From the NCBI RefSeq assembly GCF_036588685.1, contig NC_086383.1, forward strand, positions 316,473-380,472: a stretch of DNA of 64,000 nucleotides, written 5' to 3'. Shown here piece after piece: positions 47,741 to 60,789 of the stretch (within the stretch, counting starts at the first letter, position 1; each line of letters begins with the position of its first letter). The stretch comes from Mytilus trossulus. Lineage: Eukaryota > Mollusca > Bivalvia > Mytilida > Mytilidae. Made by a program: the position numbers and the translations under genes. The notes below the pieces were generated by a model. That model did no database searches. It was not told the origin of the DNA and saw only the letters and a program-made list of their open reading frames with translations.

Positions 47741-48344
47741 GTATATGTATTGGGTTAGTAAGAAACAATTGTTTAGCTATAATTCAAGGAATTTAATTTT
47801 CTTTCAAATTTTCTTTTTTTTATTTTATACTAGGCACTTTAATAGTTCACCTACTTAGTATTTTCTTTTCTCTCATTATTGGAGGCCTCACGATGACCTA
47901 TAGTTGTTTAAATTGTATGTTATGTAGTGTACCTTGGAGAGTTGATCCATTGACAATTATACAACATCAATTCTGTTATCATTCTAAATACTGTAAAACA
48001 TACTTAATCTTTGTTGTTCATTTGTATCTACATGTGATTTCCTAAAACAATGTTAAATATCTGTATGTTCTGCTGTTGTCTCTTCTTTGGTTTGGTTGGT
48101 GTCTCTTAGACACATTCCACATGTTCGTTTTCATGTAACCTGACTGACCCATTTTCTGTCACATACATATTTGTCTTTTTGTTAAAAAAACGTTTATGAA
48201 CTGTTGAGTCAAACCTATTTTTTTTATATTTTTTTATCTTAATTTGTTTAAATAGATTTAATGAAAGTAGTATGCTGTTTTTCGTATCTTTATCAAACCG
48301 TTGTGTACGGACAGCTCGAACAAAAAATATCATTCATAAATAGT

Positions 48345-48412
48345 TATCAAAAGTACCAGGATTATAATGTTATACGCCAGACGCACGTTTCGTCTACATA
48401 AGACTCATAAAA
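48345..48412 (-). repeat. family A core copy
   Basis: AGTTATCAAAAGTACCAGGA, ACGCACGTTTCGTCTACATA. It is absent from the matching place in A' (about 61580), so it inserted after the duplication. Confidence 0.75.
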
Positions 48413-49034
48413 AATATAAAAATATCCTTTAAACAGAATGAAAATTAGAAAACATCGCAAAATAAACCTATCTTGCTTTTTACTCGTATTTCACTTCATT
48501 TTATTTCCTTTCTGTACATTTAAACAAGTATTTAACACTTATGTATTTTTTCTAAATATTTATTAAATTATAAGCCAATAGGGACAAAAATTGTAAGTTT
48601 CCAGCAGGAAAATATTGTATTTTTGTTTTAAATAATAGAAGTATTGTGGAGGGCAGGGTCTGTTTAGCCACGTTAAAGTTTACTGTCATTACATCAATAC
48701 AATACTGATAATTCATTTTAACTTCACGTGTCAATCACAAATCAAATATAACAATTAAGACGAATATAACGTTGAATATCTCCAGTGGTATTTTTTTTTA
48801 AATGTTTTATAAAAGCATGTAAAGTCTGCATCTAAAGTCAGTAATGGTGTCATATGTATTTGACCTTTCAATTGATATAGTGTTCAGTATTAAGTATCAA
48901 ATTCTAGAAATAAATGAACTCCGAGGAAATTTCAAACTGGAAAGTATGTGTGAATAACGTTTAGACAATTATCCACTGCGGTTCCCTTGAAAGGACAAGA
49001 CAATGATCATGCAACTTAGGAGCTATATAAACTC

Positions 49035-49310
49035 ATTAAAGATACCAGGACTAAATTTAGTATATACGCCAGAAGCACGTTTCGTCTACTAAATAAAATT
49101 AAAACTTCAGATAAAGTACGAATTTGGAGAGCATAAGATGCAAAATTCCTAAAAGTTTGGCAAAATACAGCTAAAGCAATCTAAGAAACGCCGCTTTATT
49201 TAAAAACAAATTAAACTTTTGTATACACTTAATTTATTAATATAACAATATCAATGATAATTTATGTCAGCACAAACAGTGCTGACTACTGGGCTTGTGA
49301 TATCACATTT
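49035..49310 (-). repeat. family A long copy
   Basis: Runs from GATACCAGGACTAAATTTAG to GTGCTGACTACTGGGCTTGT. Only its last 30 bases are present in the duplicate at 61904. Confidence 0.75.
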
Positions 49311-50482
49311 TAAAATGTTTTGTTTATTTCGGTGCCCTGTAAAATGTTCACTTCTAAATTTTCCCGACATTTTGGTACAAACAGAAAATAGAAAAATATC
49401 AACGACAATTTGTTTAATTCCACCATATCTTGTTAATGTGTCTGGTCAGCGCATGTGTTTTCTTTCGGTGGTCGTTTTTGTAGAGGCGGAGCTAGAGTAT
49501 GTAGGTAATGAGTTATCTCAATAGTACGTTCATTTTGCAACTCATCTTTCAATTTGAGTTATTAAGACGGCCTATTACTGTTAGTTGCATATGCTCACAT
49601 ATCACATCGCATTATTGTTATTTCGTCGTTATTGGTTTGAAATGAACATAATCGCAAACAAAGTGTGTCTTTATAACACGTGTATATTTGTATACATAAG
49701 ATATAAAGCAATCAAAGGACTCTTTTATGCGATTTACGGGAAAGGTTTGTATAAAAATAAGAATGGAGTTTGGATTCGACTGATGAATCATAAAGAAGAC
49801 ATGTTTCGGTTAAGTCCATTGATATAAGTGATTTATTCGCTTTATCAGGTTTTCAATCTGATTGTTTAAACAAAAACAATAAAATCAATAAATGTGTTTG
49901 TAGATAAATGTTTTTTGTGTTCTGTTAAATTGTTACGTTTAAAATTGTTACATGGTGACAACTGCTGTTTTGACTACTTCATTCATTGTGTCTGTTAAGT
50001 AAACGCATCATTGTTAATGTAACGGAATTTGACGAGACTGTCATCAAAGAAAGTGGGTTAGCATAACAGAACTAGGTTTATTCCACCATTTTCTACAATT
50101 GCAAATGCCTCTACTAAGTCAGGGATTACAGTTCTTGTTCATTCCCTTTAATGCGTTTTTTATTTGAATTTTGTGATGTTATTATGGTTTTTCCTAATTA
50201 ATTTTCCTCTAAGTTCAGTATTTTTTTTATAGATTTTACTTTGTATATATCATCTGAACAAGTGTTTCAAAATTATTTAACCAGGAAGGTTTTTGTTCTC
50301 TCCTTGCCTAACCTCTTAACCGACAGCTTTACATATTTCAAGAGATACAGAGGTTACAAATGATAATAACTAAGGATTTGCTTATCACAGGAGTAAATTA
50401 CCTTAGCGGTATTTGGAACAACTTTTTTGGAATTTTGGACCCACGATGGAATTCACCTTTGAGCTGTTTGGCTTTTTAACTG

Positions 50483-50575
50483 TTTTGATCTAGGCGTCAC
50501 TGACTAGTCTTATGTAGACGAAACGCGCGTCTGGCGTACTAAATTATAATCCTGTATCTTTGAAAACTATATATC
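50483..50575 (+). repeat. family A core copy
   Basis: TTTTGATCTAGGCGTCACTG, then GACGAAACGCGCGTCTGGCG. Shared with B' (63335-63425), so it predates the duplication. Confidence 0.85.
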
Positions 50576-50845
50576 CAGGACTCCAATGAATGTTTTTCGT
50601 TTAACTGTTTTACATTTGTATTTTCGGGGCTTATTCAAACTTACTAACGGGGTATGCTTGCTTATTATTGTCAGGTGGAGACTTATCTCGTTTACTATCA
50701 TTCTACATATTTGTATGATTTTGAAAACTGTTAACTTAGAAACTGTTTCGTCCTATATTTTTTATATCTTCATGCGTTGTCCCTAAATTGATTTAATGAA
50801 AAGTGTTATACTGTGTTTCGTATCTGTATCAAACCGGTGTATATG

Positions 50846-52343
50846 AGACAATATATGAACAAGTCTACTTTCCATGTCCCCCACTTCACCAGCAATTATT
50901 TGTTTATTCAACCATATTTTTTAAAAATATTAAATTTCAGTATAAACTAAATTATTTAATGCATCAACTTCTGCCAATTAAACACTCATTCTTGTATTTC
51001 TTCCAATAAAATATTGTAATTTAAATGTTCAACCCCCCTAAAATCATGTTGTCCCCTGTGTTTTTTTTTGAAAAATAAATCATTCAAATCATATCCAAAT
51101 TAATTCAACAGGCGTCCGATTCTCTCATATATGATAATTATATTATATAATAAACTTGCCCCTCATTTGTCTTTTTATATTATAACTAGAGCATGTAATA
51201 AAATTTTGCGAATTTTAAGACAAAACAATTTGTCCCCAGGGGTGATTTCCCTCCTGTTACCACAAGATTTTTTACCTGTTGAAACGTTTACAAGACCAAG
51301 AGTAATTTTCCCATTATGTATTTTGAAGAGCATCATTTCCTGAATTCATTAGTACAAAGAAATAGATGGAAAGGCGGCCAGGTTTGAAAATTCAAGCCCA
51401 TCCAAAGTACGAATTTATAGAAAAATACTTTATGGTGTTCTATCCTTTTATAGCCTTTTCTTACACTTTCTGAGAATAATTTTATGTGTGCACCACAACA
51501 TAAGTGTTTTTATATCATCTTTTTAAATGTTATATGTCACAGGAAATACACTTACATTTAATGTGATAAAAAGGACAAAAACTATCGCGTAATTCCATTC
51601 TGTTACGTTCTGTCATGTTTCCTTATAAAAAGTAAGAGCATAAGCATCATCAGTAACAGGAAGGATGCTTAAGACAATTTCACTAAAGAATCGAAAAGTT
51701 TATCTACTATATGCCAACCATTTCCTTTAATTTATGTTATCACCACCTTATCCAGAAATTTAAAAATAATACACAGTATATTGAATAAAAAAATAGAGTT
51801 TTTCCCTTTGATAACAGCAGAGAACATTGTGCAATTCTAGTATAGTAGATAGTAACATCAAGGAATTTATTTTAGAATTTTTCATTACCTAGGCAGATTT
51901 TTCATCTTGCAAATACAATTTCAAAGGATAAATGACATTGTTTGCTGTTATCTTCCAATTGTGACCAATTTGAAATGATGTATTTTTCTTAAACTTTAAA
52001 ATAAAGCAGAAAAAAACTCTGTCCTGTTACCGTTTTCCTGTAACTCAAGATTCTTTCATGTTACCGACATATCTGACTATATTTAAGTGTATTTCTAAAA
52101 TCAATAATTGGCATTTGATAAACTATTGCAGGATATACTAGTAAACCCTAAATAGTGTCTTAAACTTATTTCGTTACCTTTTAGAAACTTTTTAAAATTG
52201 GTACACAATTGTTTGAATTACAGACAACAGTTCCTAGATCCACAATGTGTGTTCTTCGATTCGTGTTATTAAAATACCGGGTCTAAAGATTATTATTTTT
52301 TTTTCTTTATTGCAAAAAAATTGACTTTTTTCAGATATTGTCT
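50846..52343. mobile_element. 1498 bp TIR transposon, non-autonomous, with empty paralogous site
   Basis: Starts AGACAATATATGAACAAGTC and ends in the inverted GACTTTTTTCAGATATTGTCT (imperfect TIR of about 27 bases, exact over the outer 9). It is flanked by TATATG (50840-50845) and CATATG (52344-52349), a 5-6 base target duplication. The paralogous block B' has one GTATATGCACAA at about 63693 and no insertion. No transposase frame; the longest frames are about 70 residues. The interior repeats the word CTGTTAC several times. The superfamily is not assigned. Confidence 0.8.
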
Positions 52344-52657
52344 CATATGCACAAATCGAATAAAATTATATCATCCCATGAACAAAATGAAAGTTTAAAA
52401 CATCGCAAAATAAACTTAACATAATTGCAACACGTTTTTCACTTTATTTTATTTCCTCACTGTACAGTTGAACTTGTATTAAACACTTATGATTAGTATC
52501 CTTCTATGTATTTAAGAAATCATAAGCCAATGAAAGTTTCTTTAGGATCAAGAATTGTAAATGTCCAACAGGGCTGTCACATTTCGAATACACTGCTCTT
52601 ATAAAATAATGTTATTTAATGATTTCAACTTTGATAATTTCTTTTTTTAGATTCATC

Positions 52658-52973
52658 ATGGACCAGGAAAATGACGATAAAAAGCATATGATTGGAATAA
52701 GAAAACTTACATACTTGAAGACATATGGGGTTAAACGTTTTCCCTACCGTGGAAAGCGCAAATACACGCCATTGGTTTACCAATCTGATGATGGAGGAAT
52801 CGTTATCTCAAATGACGTTTTCGGATTGACAATCAGACAGTTTGAACGGATGTTTAAAGATTGTTTAGATAGAAGAAAAACAAACGAAAGCTGGATAATG
52901 AATCTTCGATATCCTGACAAAGCTTCAAATGAATATCTGGAATTCTTAAATAAGTGTACAGACTGCAATAAAG
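52658..52973 (+). other. N-terminal exon encoding an unrecognised 105-residue domain
   Basis: Listed separately because it occurs three times in the array: here intact, at 42293 broken, and expected just beyond 64000. Basic first half, then DDGGIVISNDVFGLTIRQFE and a helix-like FERMFKDCLDRRK; last residues CTDCNK. It is not part of the usual Mab-21 fold, which begins at the helix after LSWTEND. Confidence 0.7.
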
Positions 52974-55691
52974 GTAACTTGTTTTTGTTTTTCATCACAA
53001 AATAGAGAATTTGATTTGTGTCTAAAATGTTGATGCAGAACACATATAGCAATAATCTTGAAAGATTAAAAAAAACATGTGATAATTTAGAACCATAAGT
53101 CAGAGACAAATAGAGTCAGGACCATATAATTCAGACGTTGTCTTTTGTCTTTGTATATCATCATACTTATTTATTGATTGTTCGTTTATCTTTTTTTTAT
53201 CCAACCAATCGATTGTTTTGCTTAACGCTATTTTGAAAAACCTTGATTATTGTAATAACAACACCATGGCCTATTTTTCCTTTCTAGTTTTTGTATAGAT
53301 TGGACTGTTAGATTTCTTTTTTGACAAGTTTTACACTAAAATGTGCTGGGTTCCTTTACAGCGTGCTGTTTGATTTGAACCAAGCGTCCGTGATGCAAAC
53401 CGTTCTTTGAACTTTAACGGTTTACTTTCTTCTTAACCATGTTAACAGACAACCAGACTAAAAAAAAAACCAATTTAGAGAACAATAGAATTTACTATAA
53501 ACAACTGAATGATAGTTCTTCATCTTCATGTTAAGTAATAGGCCGATGATACGCCAGGGGCAAAACATCCAACAATACAGTTTGTTCAATTGGTTGTAAG
53601 ATTCCATATTTGTCATTATGTAACGCATCTCGGGGTATGTACCTATATATTACAAACGTCATTATACGTCATAAATATGGAGAATTATATTTATATTTCT
53701 TTATTTATTTGATAGAGTTTTTGTCTTGGACTGAAAATGATTCTATAAACAACCACTTGGTTAAACACCTGATAAGAACAATAGGTAATGAAATAGACAT
53801 ACGTAAAAGACAACTTTTGTTTATCTTACATGATATAATATCCAATGCACATGACGAAAATTTAACACAAATATCCAGTGGGAGTTTAGCAGAAGGACTG
53901 GATTTACCTGGAAGTGACATAGATATCATGTTTGTCGATGAAATAGTAAACGTAACATTGATTAAAAGAAATATTAAACATCCGGTACAACGTACTGAAG
54001 TATTTATGGAGACAGATGCTGATCATCCTGGATTTACTAGACTCAGGTTGGTAGCAGGAGGGACAAGAAAAAGCACTTTTGTATCTCCGAAATGTTTTGT
54101 CAGTACACACACAGGTCAATATTTATCAACGACCACCTTTGTAAATCGTCTAAAGCAGAAACACCAGAAGCATCAGCAGAATTTCACAATACACGGTCCC
54201 TGCTTATCAGATAAAAATCAAACTTTTGATTTTGCATGCTGCCTGAGAAGTACATATTTGCCGTACAATTCTTTGCCCTGGATATTCCGTTATCGACGGC
54301 AATGGCCCCCTAATGTCACCATTGACAGGATAATAAATAACGGTTGTTTGTTAGTACCAATAGGACCCAGGATTATGCCAAATTGTGATTTGTTATGGAG
54401 AATATCTTTCTCAGTGGCAGAAAAACAACTTGTACATTCGTTTAATTTCACCCAATTCTTGTGTTACGGTCTTCTTAAATTAACATTAAAGCGTATCGTA
54501 AACACAAACGACGATGTCAAAGATTTAATGTGTTCTTACTTTTTGAAGACGGCTTTATTCTGGGTCTCAGAGGAAGTAGATATTGACACATTTAAATTAC
54601 CTAACTTGTGTATTTGTTTTTCTCTTTGCCTAAATAAGCTGATATCATGGGTAAACACCTGTTACTGTCCAAACTATTTCATACCTGAACACAACATGTT
54701 CTTAGGAAAGATCAATCAATATAACAATTACTCACTACTCAGTGTACTGAATAGTATAAAGTATAGTGGAATTAGTGGATTGATGCAGAATTTATTTCAT
54801 TCTTATCCTTGTAAAAAAAAGTGTTATCCACCATATAGTGAAACCAGCGTACAATCAATAATAATGTTAGACTTTCTGTTTTACAGAATTCCTCATACGT
54901 TGAAGAATGGTTCGAGAATGACGTCAAATCTTACAAAAATATATAAAGTACTAAAATATATTAATTTTTTAGAAAATTCTGAATCGTCTACATTTCATAT
55001 TAGTGTTTGTAAGTTTCATTATGCTTCCATCAGTCAACTTGCTGTACAACTGTTACCACCACCGAATACAAATTATAACATAAGCACAAGTTATCATAGA
55101 CATTTACAAAACGGTATACAGAAGGATGCTGTGTCAGGTTGGTTGTTATACGCGTCGTTTTATTATGTAACAGGACAGTTCAATGTAACACTCAAACTTA
55201 CAGAGTATGTCCTATCAAAATTTTTTCCTGAGATGGTGCAATTAGGTGGGATTTACTACAGTGATGCAGATATAGATAATTACAGACATAATGTACATTA
55301 TTCTATGTCATTGAATGCAAGGATGAAAACAATTGTTGTAGATAAGGTGTTGTACATACCGCACTCATCATTAATACCAAAAGAACTAGCGATGGAGGTA
55401 AAAGACAGTGTGTTCTTGATACCACCGTTTATAATGTCTAACTGTCTCAGATTTTTATGCTATCATCATATTGGTGATACTTTCAACAGACAACTGGCAC
55501 TACGTCATTTACATTTCGATGATCATATGTCAACTATTGTATTATCTAATACATTTACACTACTTGGAGTATGTTTTGAGATTTCCGGTGATAAGGACGC
55601 CGCTTTTCATTATTATGATGTTGCTTTGCAATGCGATAGTTACATATGCAGTTCAGCAGAAAAAAGGAAGTCAAGACTTTTAAACATCTAG
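52658..55691 (+). CDS. Mab-21/cGAS-like nucleotidyltransferase (cGLR-type) with extra N-terminal domain, paralogue 2
   Basis: Two coding exons, 52658-52973 and 53716-55691, joined by a 742-base GT..AG intron. The exon end AAAG|GTAACT and exon start GATAG|AGTTTTTG are both phase 1 and give GAG (E106), so the frame is kept: 763 residues. ATTCATC just before the ATG follows TTTTTTTAG, so a non-coding 5' exon lies upstream. Residues 1-105 are a basic, unrecognised domain (KRFPYRGKRKYTPLVYQSDD; ends CTDCNK). Residues 157-177 carry GS (161-162) and DID (173-175), and D277 is the likely third metal ligand. WRISFSVAEK, QFLCYGLLK and CSYFLKTALFW define the Mab-21 helical lobe. A TPR-like end (GDKDAAFHYYDVALQCD) closes the protein. 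In the family such proteins are cytosolic nucleic-acid sensors making cyclic dinucleotide messengers; the ligand and product here are unknown. It is close to the 29.4 kb paralogue along the whole catalytic exon. Confidence 0.88.
53100..53440 (+). repeat. diverged family B repeat in intron 1 of paralogue 2
   Basis: Contains ATTGGACTGTTAGATTTCTT, GAACCAAGCGTCCGTGATGC. Paralogous to 25440-25660. Confidence 0.6.
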
Positions 55692-55893
55692 ATCAAAGTT
55701 GTATCGCTGCATGATAATGTCGTTCTATCGACAACTCTTATCTATAAGGCCAAACTAAATATACATGTGTTATCGAGTTACACAATGTAATGGATGTTAG
55801 TTTTTTTTTAATTGAAATTAAATCACGAAACAATAATGTATAGATAAAATGTCGAAAAAATCTGATATGTACATAGTACGTTCTTATGTTGCG

Positions 55894-55899
55894 AATAAA
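55894..55899 (+). terminator. polyadenylation signal AATAAA
   Basis: The hexamer lies about 200 bases after the stop of paralogue 2 and is the first one after it. Confidence 0.4.
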
Positions 55900-56424
55900 T
55901 TATACAAAATTGTGATCTTTTAACAACAGAATGATGATTTAATTATTTCATCAAACGAGTGGATAACAACTGTCATATTCCTGGCTTGGTACATATCTTT
56001 TCTTATGTAGAAAATGATAAAACCGTGGTGTATCACGAGCTATATTATAAATGGTGTCTCATTTTGTCGACTGGGTCCTGAAAAACGTACTTTGCGGATG
56101 GATTTAACTCATTTATGAAGTCCATTCAATGACCTCAGATATATCAAACATTTGCCCTTTGCTCTGTGGCTAGTTGAATCATTGACACTTACCTAATTGC
56201 TATCAACTCGTTATTTGGTTCAAACAAGTAAAACCAGTTTCTACACGGCGTGATTCCATTCATCGTGTACATTTGGATAAAACTGATCAGGTACCAGAAT
56301 GAAAATATAGAGCATTTATTTAACTGTTACATGTGATTACTGGGAAATAAATGTATAAACAAAAATGGAGTTGAGTTGCGATAGAAATCCTGTGTAATTA
56401 ACTTGCTTTTTCTGTGTTGAGTGT

Positions 56425-56765
56425 GCTAAAGACTCGACGTTAGCTGATTAGGAGAGACTCAAATAGTAACAGGTCAATGCAGCTTATCGTAAACATATAA
56501 CGTAGCGGATATACACACAGCCAGCTCATTACACGTTTTTAAATGATTCCTTTTCTTCGATTGCACTATGAATCCTACCGTGAAGAAGACAGTGTGAAAG
56601 ACTCGAAGTAAGCTAATTAGGAGAGACTCAAATAGCAAGTGGTCAATGTAGCTTATCTTGAATATATAACATGGCAGATATAGACACAGCCAGCTCATTA
56701 TACATTAGTAAATGATTCTTATTTTCCGATTACACTATGAAACCTACCGTGAAGAAGATACAAGA
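56425..56765 (+). repeat. 169 bp tandem duplication
   Basis: Two copies of a unit containing AGGAGAGACTCAAATAG, CAGCCAGCTCATTA and CCTACCGTGAAGAAGA, at 56431 and 56600. Confidence 0.9.
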
Positions 56766-58113
56766 AAATTATTATCTGAACTTGTCTTGTAACATTCAGG
56801 GTGGATTTTTGTCAACTTTGTTAGATGTAATTTCTGATTATACGTCCAAACATTTTTTGTCTTATGCTGTTTACAATTAATTTGTATTATGCGAATATTA
56901 AGTATTTGACAATAATAAATCAGACAAATTAACAAATATTGCTCTTTACTCGTCTGCGTTCTAATAATGGATCACCGCAAATGACACAATGATAAGAATC
57001 GAAAGTCGTACCCCCAAGCATGTAAACTATTTCCGTTTTAAAATGTAACAAAACACTAAAAATTATTTAAACAATTGACGATTATAAATTAACATATATA
57101 ATACAAATGTAATGTATGCATAACCACAAGTCAAAAGCGAAGTAAAGAAGTTGAAACCGGAAGTGAATGTCCAGTAATAGCCAATGGACCAATATGGAAA
57201 AACTGTATTGGCCTTGTCCGAAAAGCAATATAAACTATTGAGTTCTATCAACAAGCCAACGCCATCAGTATTGCACATGCTGCTATATTCGTATTTAGGA
57301 TGGTGTATATATCATTTTAAAAAAATGAAGTTATGTTTTACAACGTTATACTCAGCAGCTTTTCATCTTTTTGTTTTTTTTATAAACAAAACAATAAAAA
57401 TATATATCTTCTGAACAAAGGATGGTTTGTTTCTTTTTTGTTTGTTTCAGCTTCTTTAAAGGTCTGCCTCAAGTAATTTATGTTATATTGAGCTAGTAGG
57501 AAACAATTGTTTAGCTAAAATTCAAGGATTTATTGTTTTTAATTTTCGAAGCTTTTTTATAGTTTCCTTACTCGGTATTTGTTTTCCAATTGTTGGTGGG
57601 CTCACGAATACCTATTGTTATTTAAATTGTATGTTATGTAGTGACGCTTGGAAATTTGATTTATTTTCAATCATACGACATCTGTAATCCTTCTAAAAAC
57701 TGTTAAAAACTGCTTAATCTTTGTTGTTAAGTATGGCTCCACCTAAAAATCATGCAGAGGGTGATACAGTGACAGTTGTAAAATTGACTTAATCTTTGTT
57801 GTTCGTTTGTATCTACATGTGGTTTCCTTTAACAATGCTACATATCATTATGTTCTGCTGTTGTCTGTTCTTTTGTTCTCAATTTTGCTATCTGAGTGAT
57901 GATAAATATTTTTAAGTTTAACTCTCTAAACATATAATAAGTGAAGTATGGCATAAAAAAAAACAGAAACTAAGATAAAAATAAAATCATTTTATGTATA
58001 AGCGCAAGAAAAATCGGAAACATCTCAAAATAGACTAAACATAATTGTAAGTCTTATTTCACTTCATTGTATTTCCTTACTGTGAAGTTTATCTAGTAAT
58101 AAACACTTATGAT

Positions 58114-58581
58114 TTTTCTTGATAGAGGGTTACTGCTCACAAGGAAACTATTAAACCAAGAGTTCCAACTGGTGAAGTTGAAATCATCCCTTCGTAAATT
58201 TTACGGACGCCATCACGAGTTGGTTGACCGTTATGGAATAACCGTTTCAAAAATGATATCGGATATGTTCCCTACGTCGTAACTACAATCCCCTTTCCTT
58301 TCATGAATGTGACCTACCGAATTAGACTATTTACCGGATTTGTAATCACATAAGCAACACGACGGGTGCCACATGTGGAGCAGGATCTGCTTACCCTTCC
58401 GGAGCACCTGTGATCACCCCTAGTTTTTGGTGGGGTTCGTGTTGTTTATTCTTTAGTTTTCTATGTTGTGTCATGTGTACTATTGTTTTTCTGTTTGTCT
58501 TTTTCATTTTTAGCCATGGCGTTGTCAGTTTGTTTTAGATTTATGAGTTTGACTGTCCCTTTGGTATCTTTCGTCCCTCTT
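58114..58581 (+). mobile_element. family C element, copy 2, with target-site duplication
   Basis: 468 bases flanked by TTATGAT on both sides (58107-58113 and 58582-58588). The matching place in block A (about 43697-43705) has a single TTATGAT and no insertion. The body is nearly identical to 22310-22765. No coding capacity; could be a SINE or a short non-autonomous DNA element. Confidence 0.8.
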
Positions 58582-58736
58582 TTATGATAACTATTTTTCA
58601 ACCTATTTGTTAAAGAATGAACCAATGAAAATTTTTCCACGACAAGTATTGTAAATTTCCAGCAGGAAGTTTTTCTTCTTTCGCTTGCTTTCTTCTACGA
58701 CTTCATCTCCCAACAACTACAACGTTATATCAATAG

Positions 58737-58985
58737 ATTTGGTACACATTGGTGGATTAAACCTGGTCTTAAAGAAATTTAGCCTAGGATAGAGTGACTA
58801 TATATTAGTTTATGTATTTTCTTACGTAGAAAATTGGGGATTGATATGTTATCTCAGATCAAAAACACATTTCAGTGACAATTCTAATTTTCATATTTCT
58901 GATTTGGTACACATTGGTGGATAAGAAGCAAATTAAACCTAGGATACAGTGACAATAGATAAGTTAATGCATTTTCTTACGTAGA
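58737..58985 (+). repeat. relic monomers of the 67 bp satellite
   Basis: Two separated monomers (GGTACACATTGGTGGATTAA; GGTACACATTGGTGGATAAG), both ending in a TAGCCTAGGATA-like block. Confidence 0.8.
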
Positions 58986-59636
58986 AAATAGTGGATTGAT
59001 ATGTTATCACAAATTCAAAACACATTGCATGTACAACTTTTACTTTGTATATCATGTCAAAGCCTACTGGCATTGCATTGATTATAACATGCGAATATTT
59101 AAGTCTTACATCAGCTTCAACTGTCAGTCACAATCAAACTTAAGTATTCAAATAATATATAAAGGTTGATAATATCGAGATAAATATCCTTTTTTGAAAT
59201 GTTTCATCAAAATAAAACCAATCTATATCACAACTAAACGTCAGTAATGGTATCATACGTGTTGTCCTTTCAATTGATACAGTGTTTAGTATGAAACAAA
59301 ATAACTAAGTTACTGAACTCCGATAAAAGTTCAAAACAGCCAGTATCTGTTTATAACGTTTAGAAAATAAGCCACTGCTGTTTTATTAAAAGGATAAGAC
59401 CAGGAACAAATAATGATGATCATGCAACTCTAGAAATATAGGTGGTAAGTTATCTCAAAATGACGTACATTTTTTAAACTCATATTTCACTTCGGAATAT
59501 TATGACGGCCTTTTACTGTTTGTCTCATATGCTAACTTATCATTATTGTTATTTGTCCGTTATTGGTTTGAACATGAACAAAGTCTTTTATCAAGTGTGT
59601 TACTAGTACACGTGTACATTTGTATCAGGTTTATTA

Positions 59637-59798
59637 GGGTTGCGTTCAATATCGTAGCGGCTACACATATTTTTGTCTACTGAACAGGTAGCTAGCCTAG
59701 CTTCTTTCAATATATATGTAGCAGCTAGGCCCGCTACACGTTCAATATTCCTAAAACTACATAGCCCTATGTAGCAGCTACGATATTGAACGCAACCC
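59637..59798. mobile_element. Foldback MITE, copy in block A'
   Basis: Ends GGGTTGCGTTCAATATCGTA and mirrored TACGATATTGAACGCAACCC; 162 bases. The flanks AGGTTTATTA and AGGTACATTTA could be an eroded target duplication. Same locus as 46306, so it predates the duplication. Confidence 0.8.
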
Positions 59799-60789
59799 AG
59801 GTACATTTAACAAGATATAAAGCATTCAATGGACTATTTCGTATGATTTTCCGGAAATAAATGTATAAAGTTAGGATTGAGTGGGATTTCGAAAGATGAT
59901 TCATGAATATATGTTTCCCTTTTAGAGTCTTCATTTAAGTGTTTTACTCTGTTAATCAGGTTTTGAATTGGTTTGTTTAAATAAAAACAATAAGCTATAT
60001 CATATGATCAAGTGCTTTACAATTATGTAACAAGGAGAGTTTTGTTCTCTCTCTTTGCTCAACTCCTTTAACGACAGCTATAACTATTTTAAATGATGTA
60101 GATATGTAGAGGTAGACCGCAACACATGTTATCCAGAACTCCAATGACTGTTTTCCTGATAATTGTTTTACATGTTTATACAACTTACTAACGAGGGTTG
60201 TTTACTTATTTGTATAGGCCGCACGGTTACCTAGTTTGCTAATGTTCAATGTCTTGTGGTCTCAGGTGGAGAATTATCTCATTAACTATCATACTATCTT
60301 ATCAAAATCTAAGTAATGTAGGCATAAGCAAGTTGAAACCGGAAATGAATATCCCATAGTAGCCAATTGGTCAATACGGAAAAACTGCATTGGCCTTGTC
60401 CGAAATGCGATATAACTGTTGATGTCTATCGACACCTAAACGTCTTCAATACTGCAGATGCTGCTATATTCGTGTAAAGAATGATTGTATATATCATTTA
60501 AAAAAAAAATGAAGGTATGCTTCAATTTCCGTTGATGTAAGTGTTTTTCACTGTCATGACTGTTGCGCAGCAGCTTTTCAGATCTTTGTTTTAATAAAAA
60601 CAATTAGATATATGAACAATGGATGATTTGATTCTCTTTTTTTTTGTTTCAGCTTCTTTAAATGACTGCTTCAAGTAATTCATGCTGAAATTTTATCGTG
60701 TGGTTTTCTTCGTTGTGATGTTATGCTATTGTTTCATAAAAAGGGTGGAGGTTTGGTACCAATAAAACGTTTAGTCCCGCTGCAAATGT

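Larger units (their letters stand above)
42446..49262 (+). repeat. Segmental duplication block A
   Basis: Matches 56868-61906 in order along its length, for example ACCGGAAGTGAATGTCC-type sequence near 42735/57154 and GGCCTTGTCCGAAAAGCAAT at 42786/57211. 46975-47760 matches 60305-61090 almost base for base. Differences are mostly insertions: the 67 bp satellite here and the family C element in A'. Confidence 0.9.
49263..52650 (+). repeat. Segmental duplication block B
   Basis: Matches 61907-64000 (for example TTTCCCGACATT.TGGTACAA, ATGCGATTT.CGGGAAAGGT, GGAACAACTTTTTTGGAATT). B carries the 1.5 kb TIR element (50846-52343) that B' lacks; B' carries a family D element that B lacks. The 86- and 80-residue frames shared by both copies (49264, 49585; 61940, 62240) are not clearly coding. 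Confidence 0.9.

Noticed and set aside
49264-49827. Two frames (86 and 80 residues) conserved in the duplicate at 61940-62452
   Set aside because: Conservation is explained by recent segmental duplication of the whole block; no start context or domain. Selection could be tested by counting synonymous changes.
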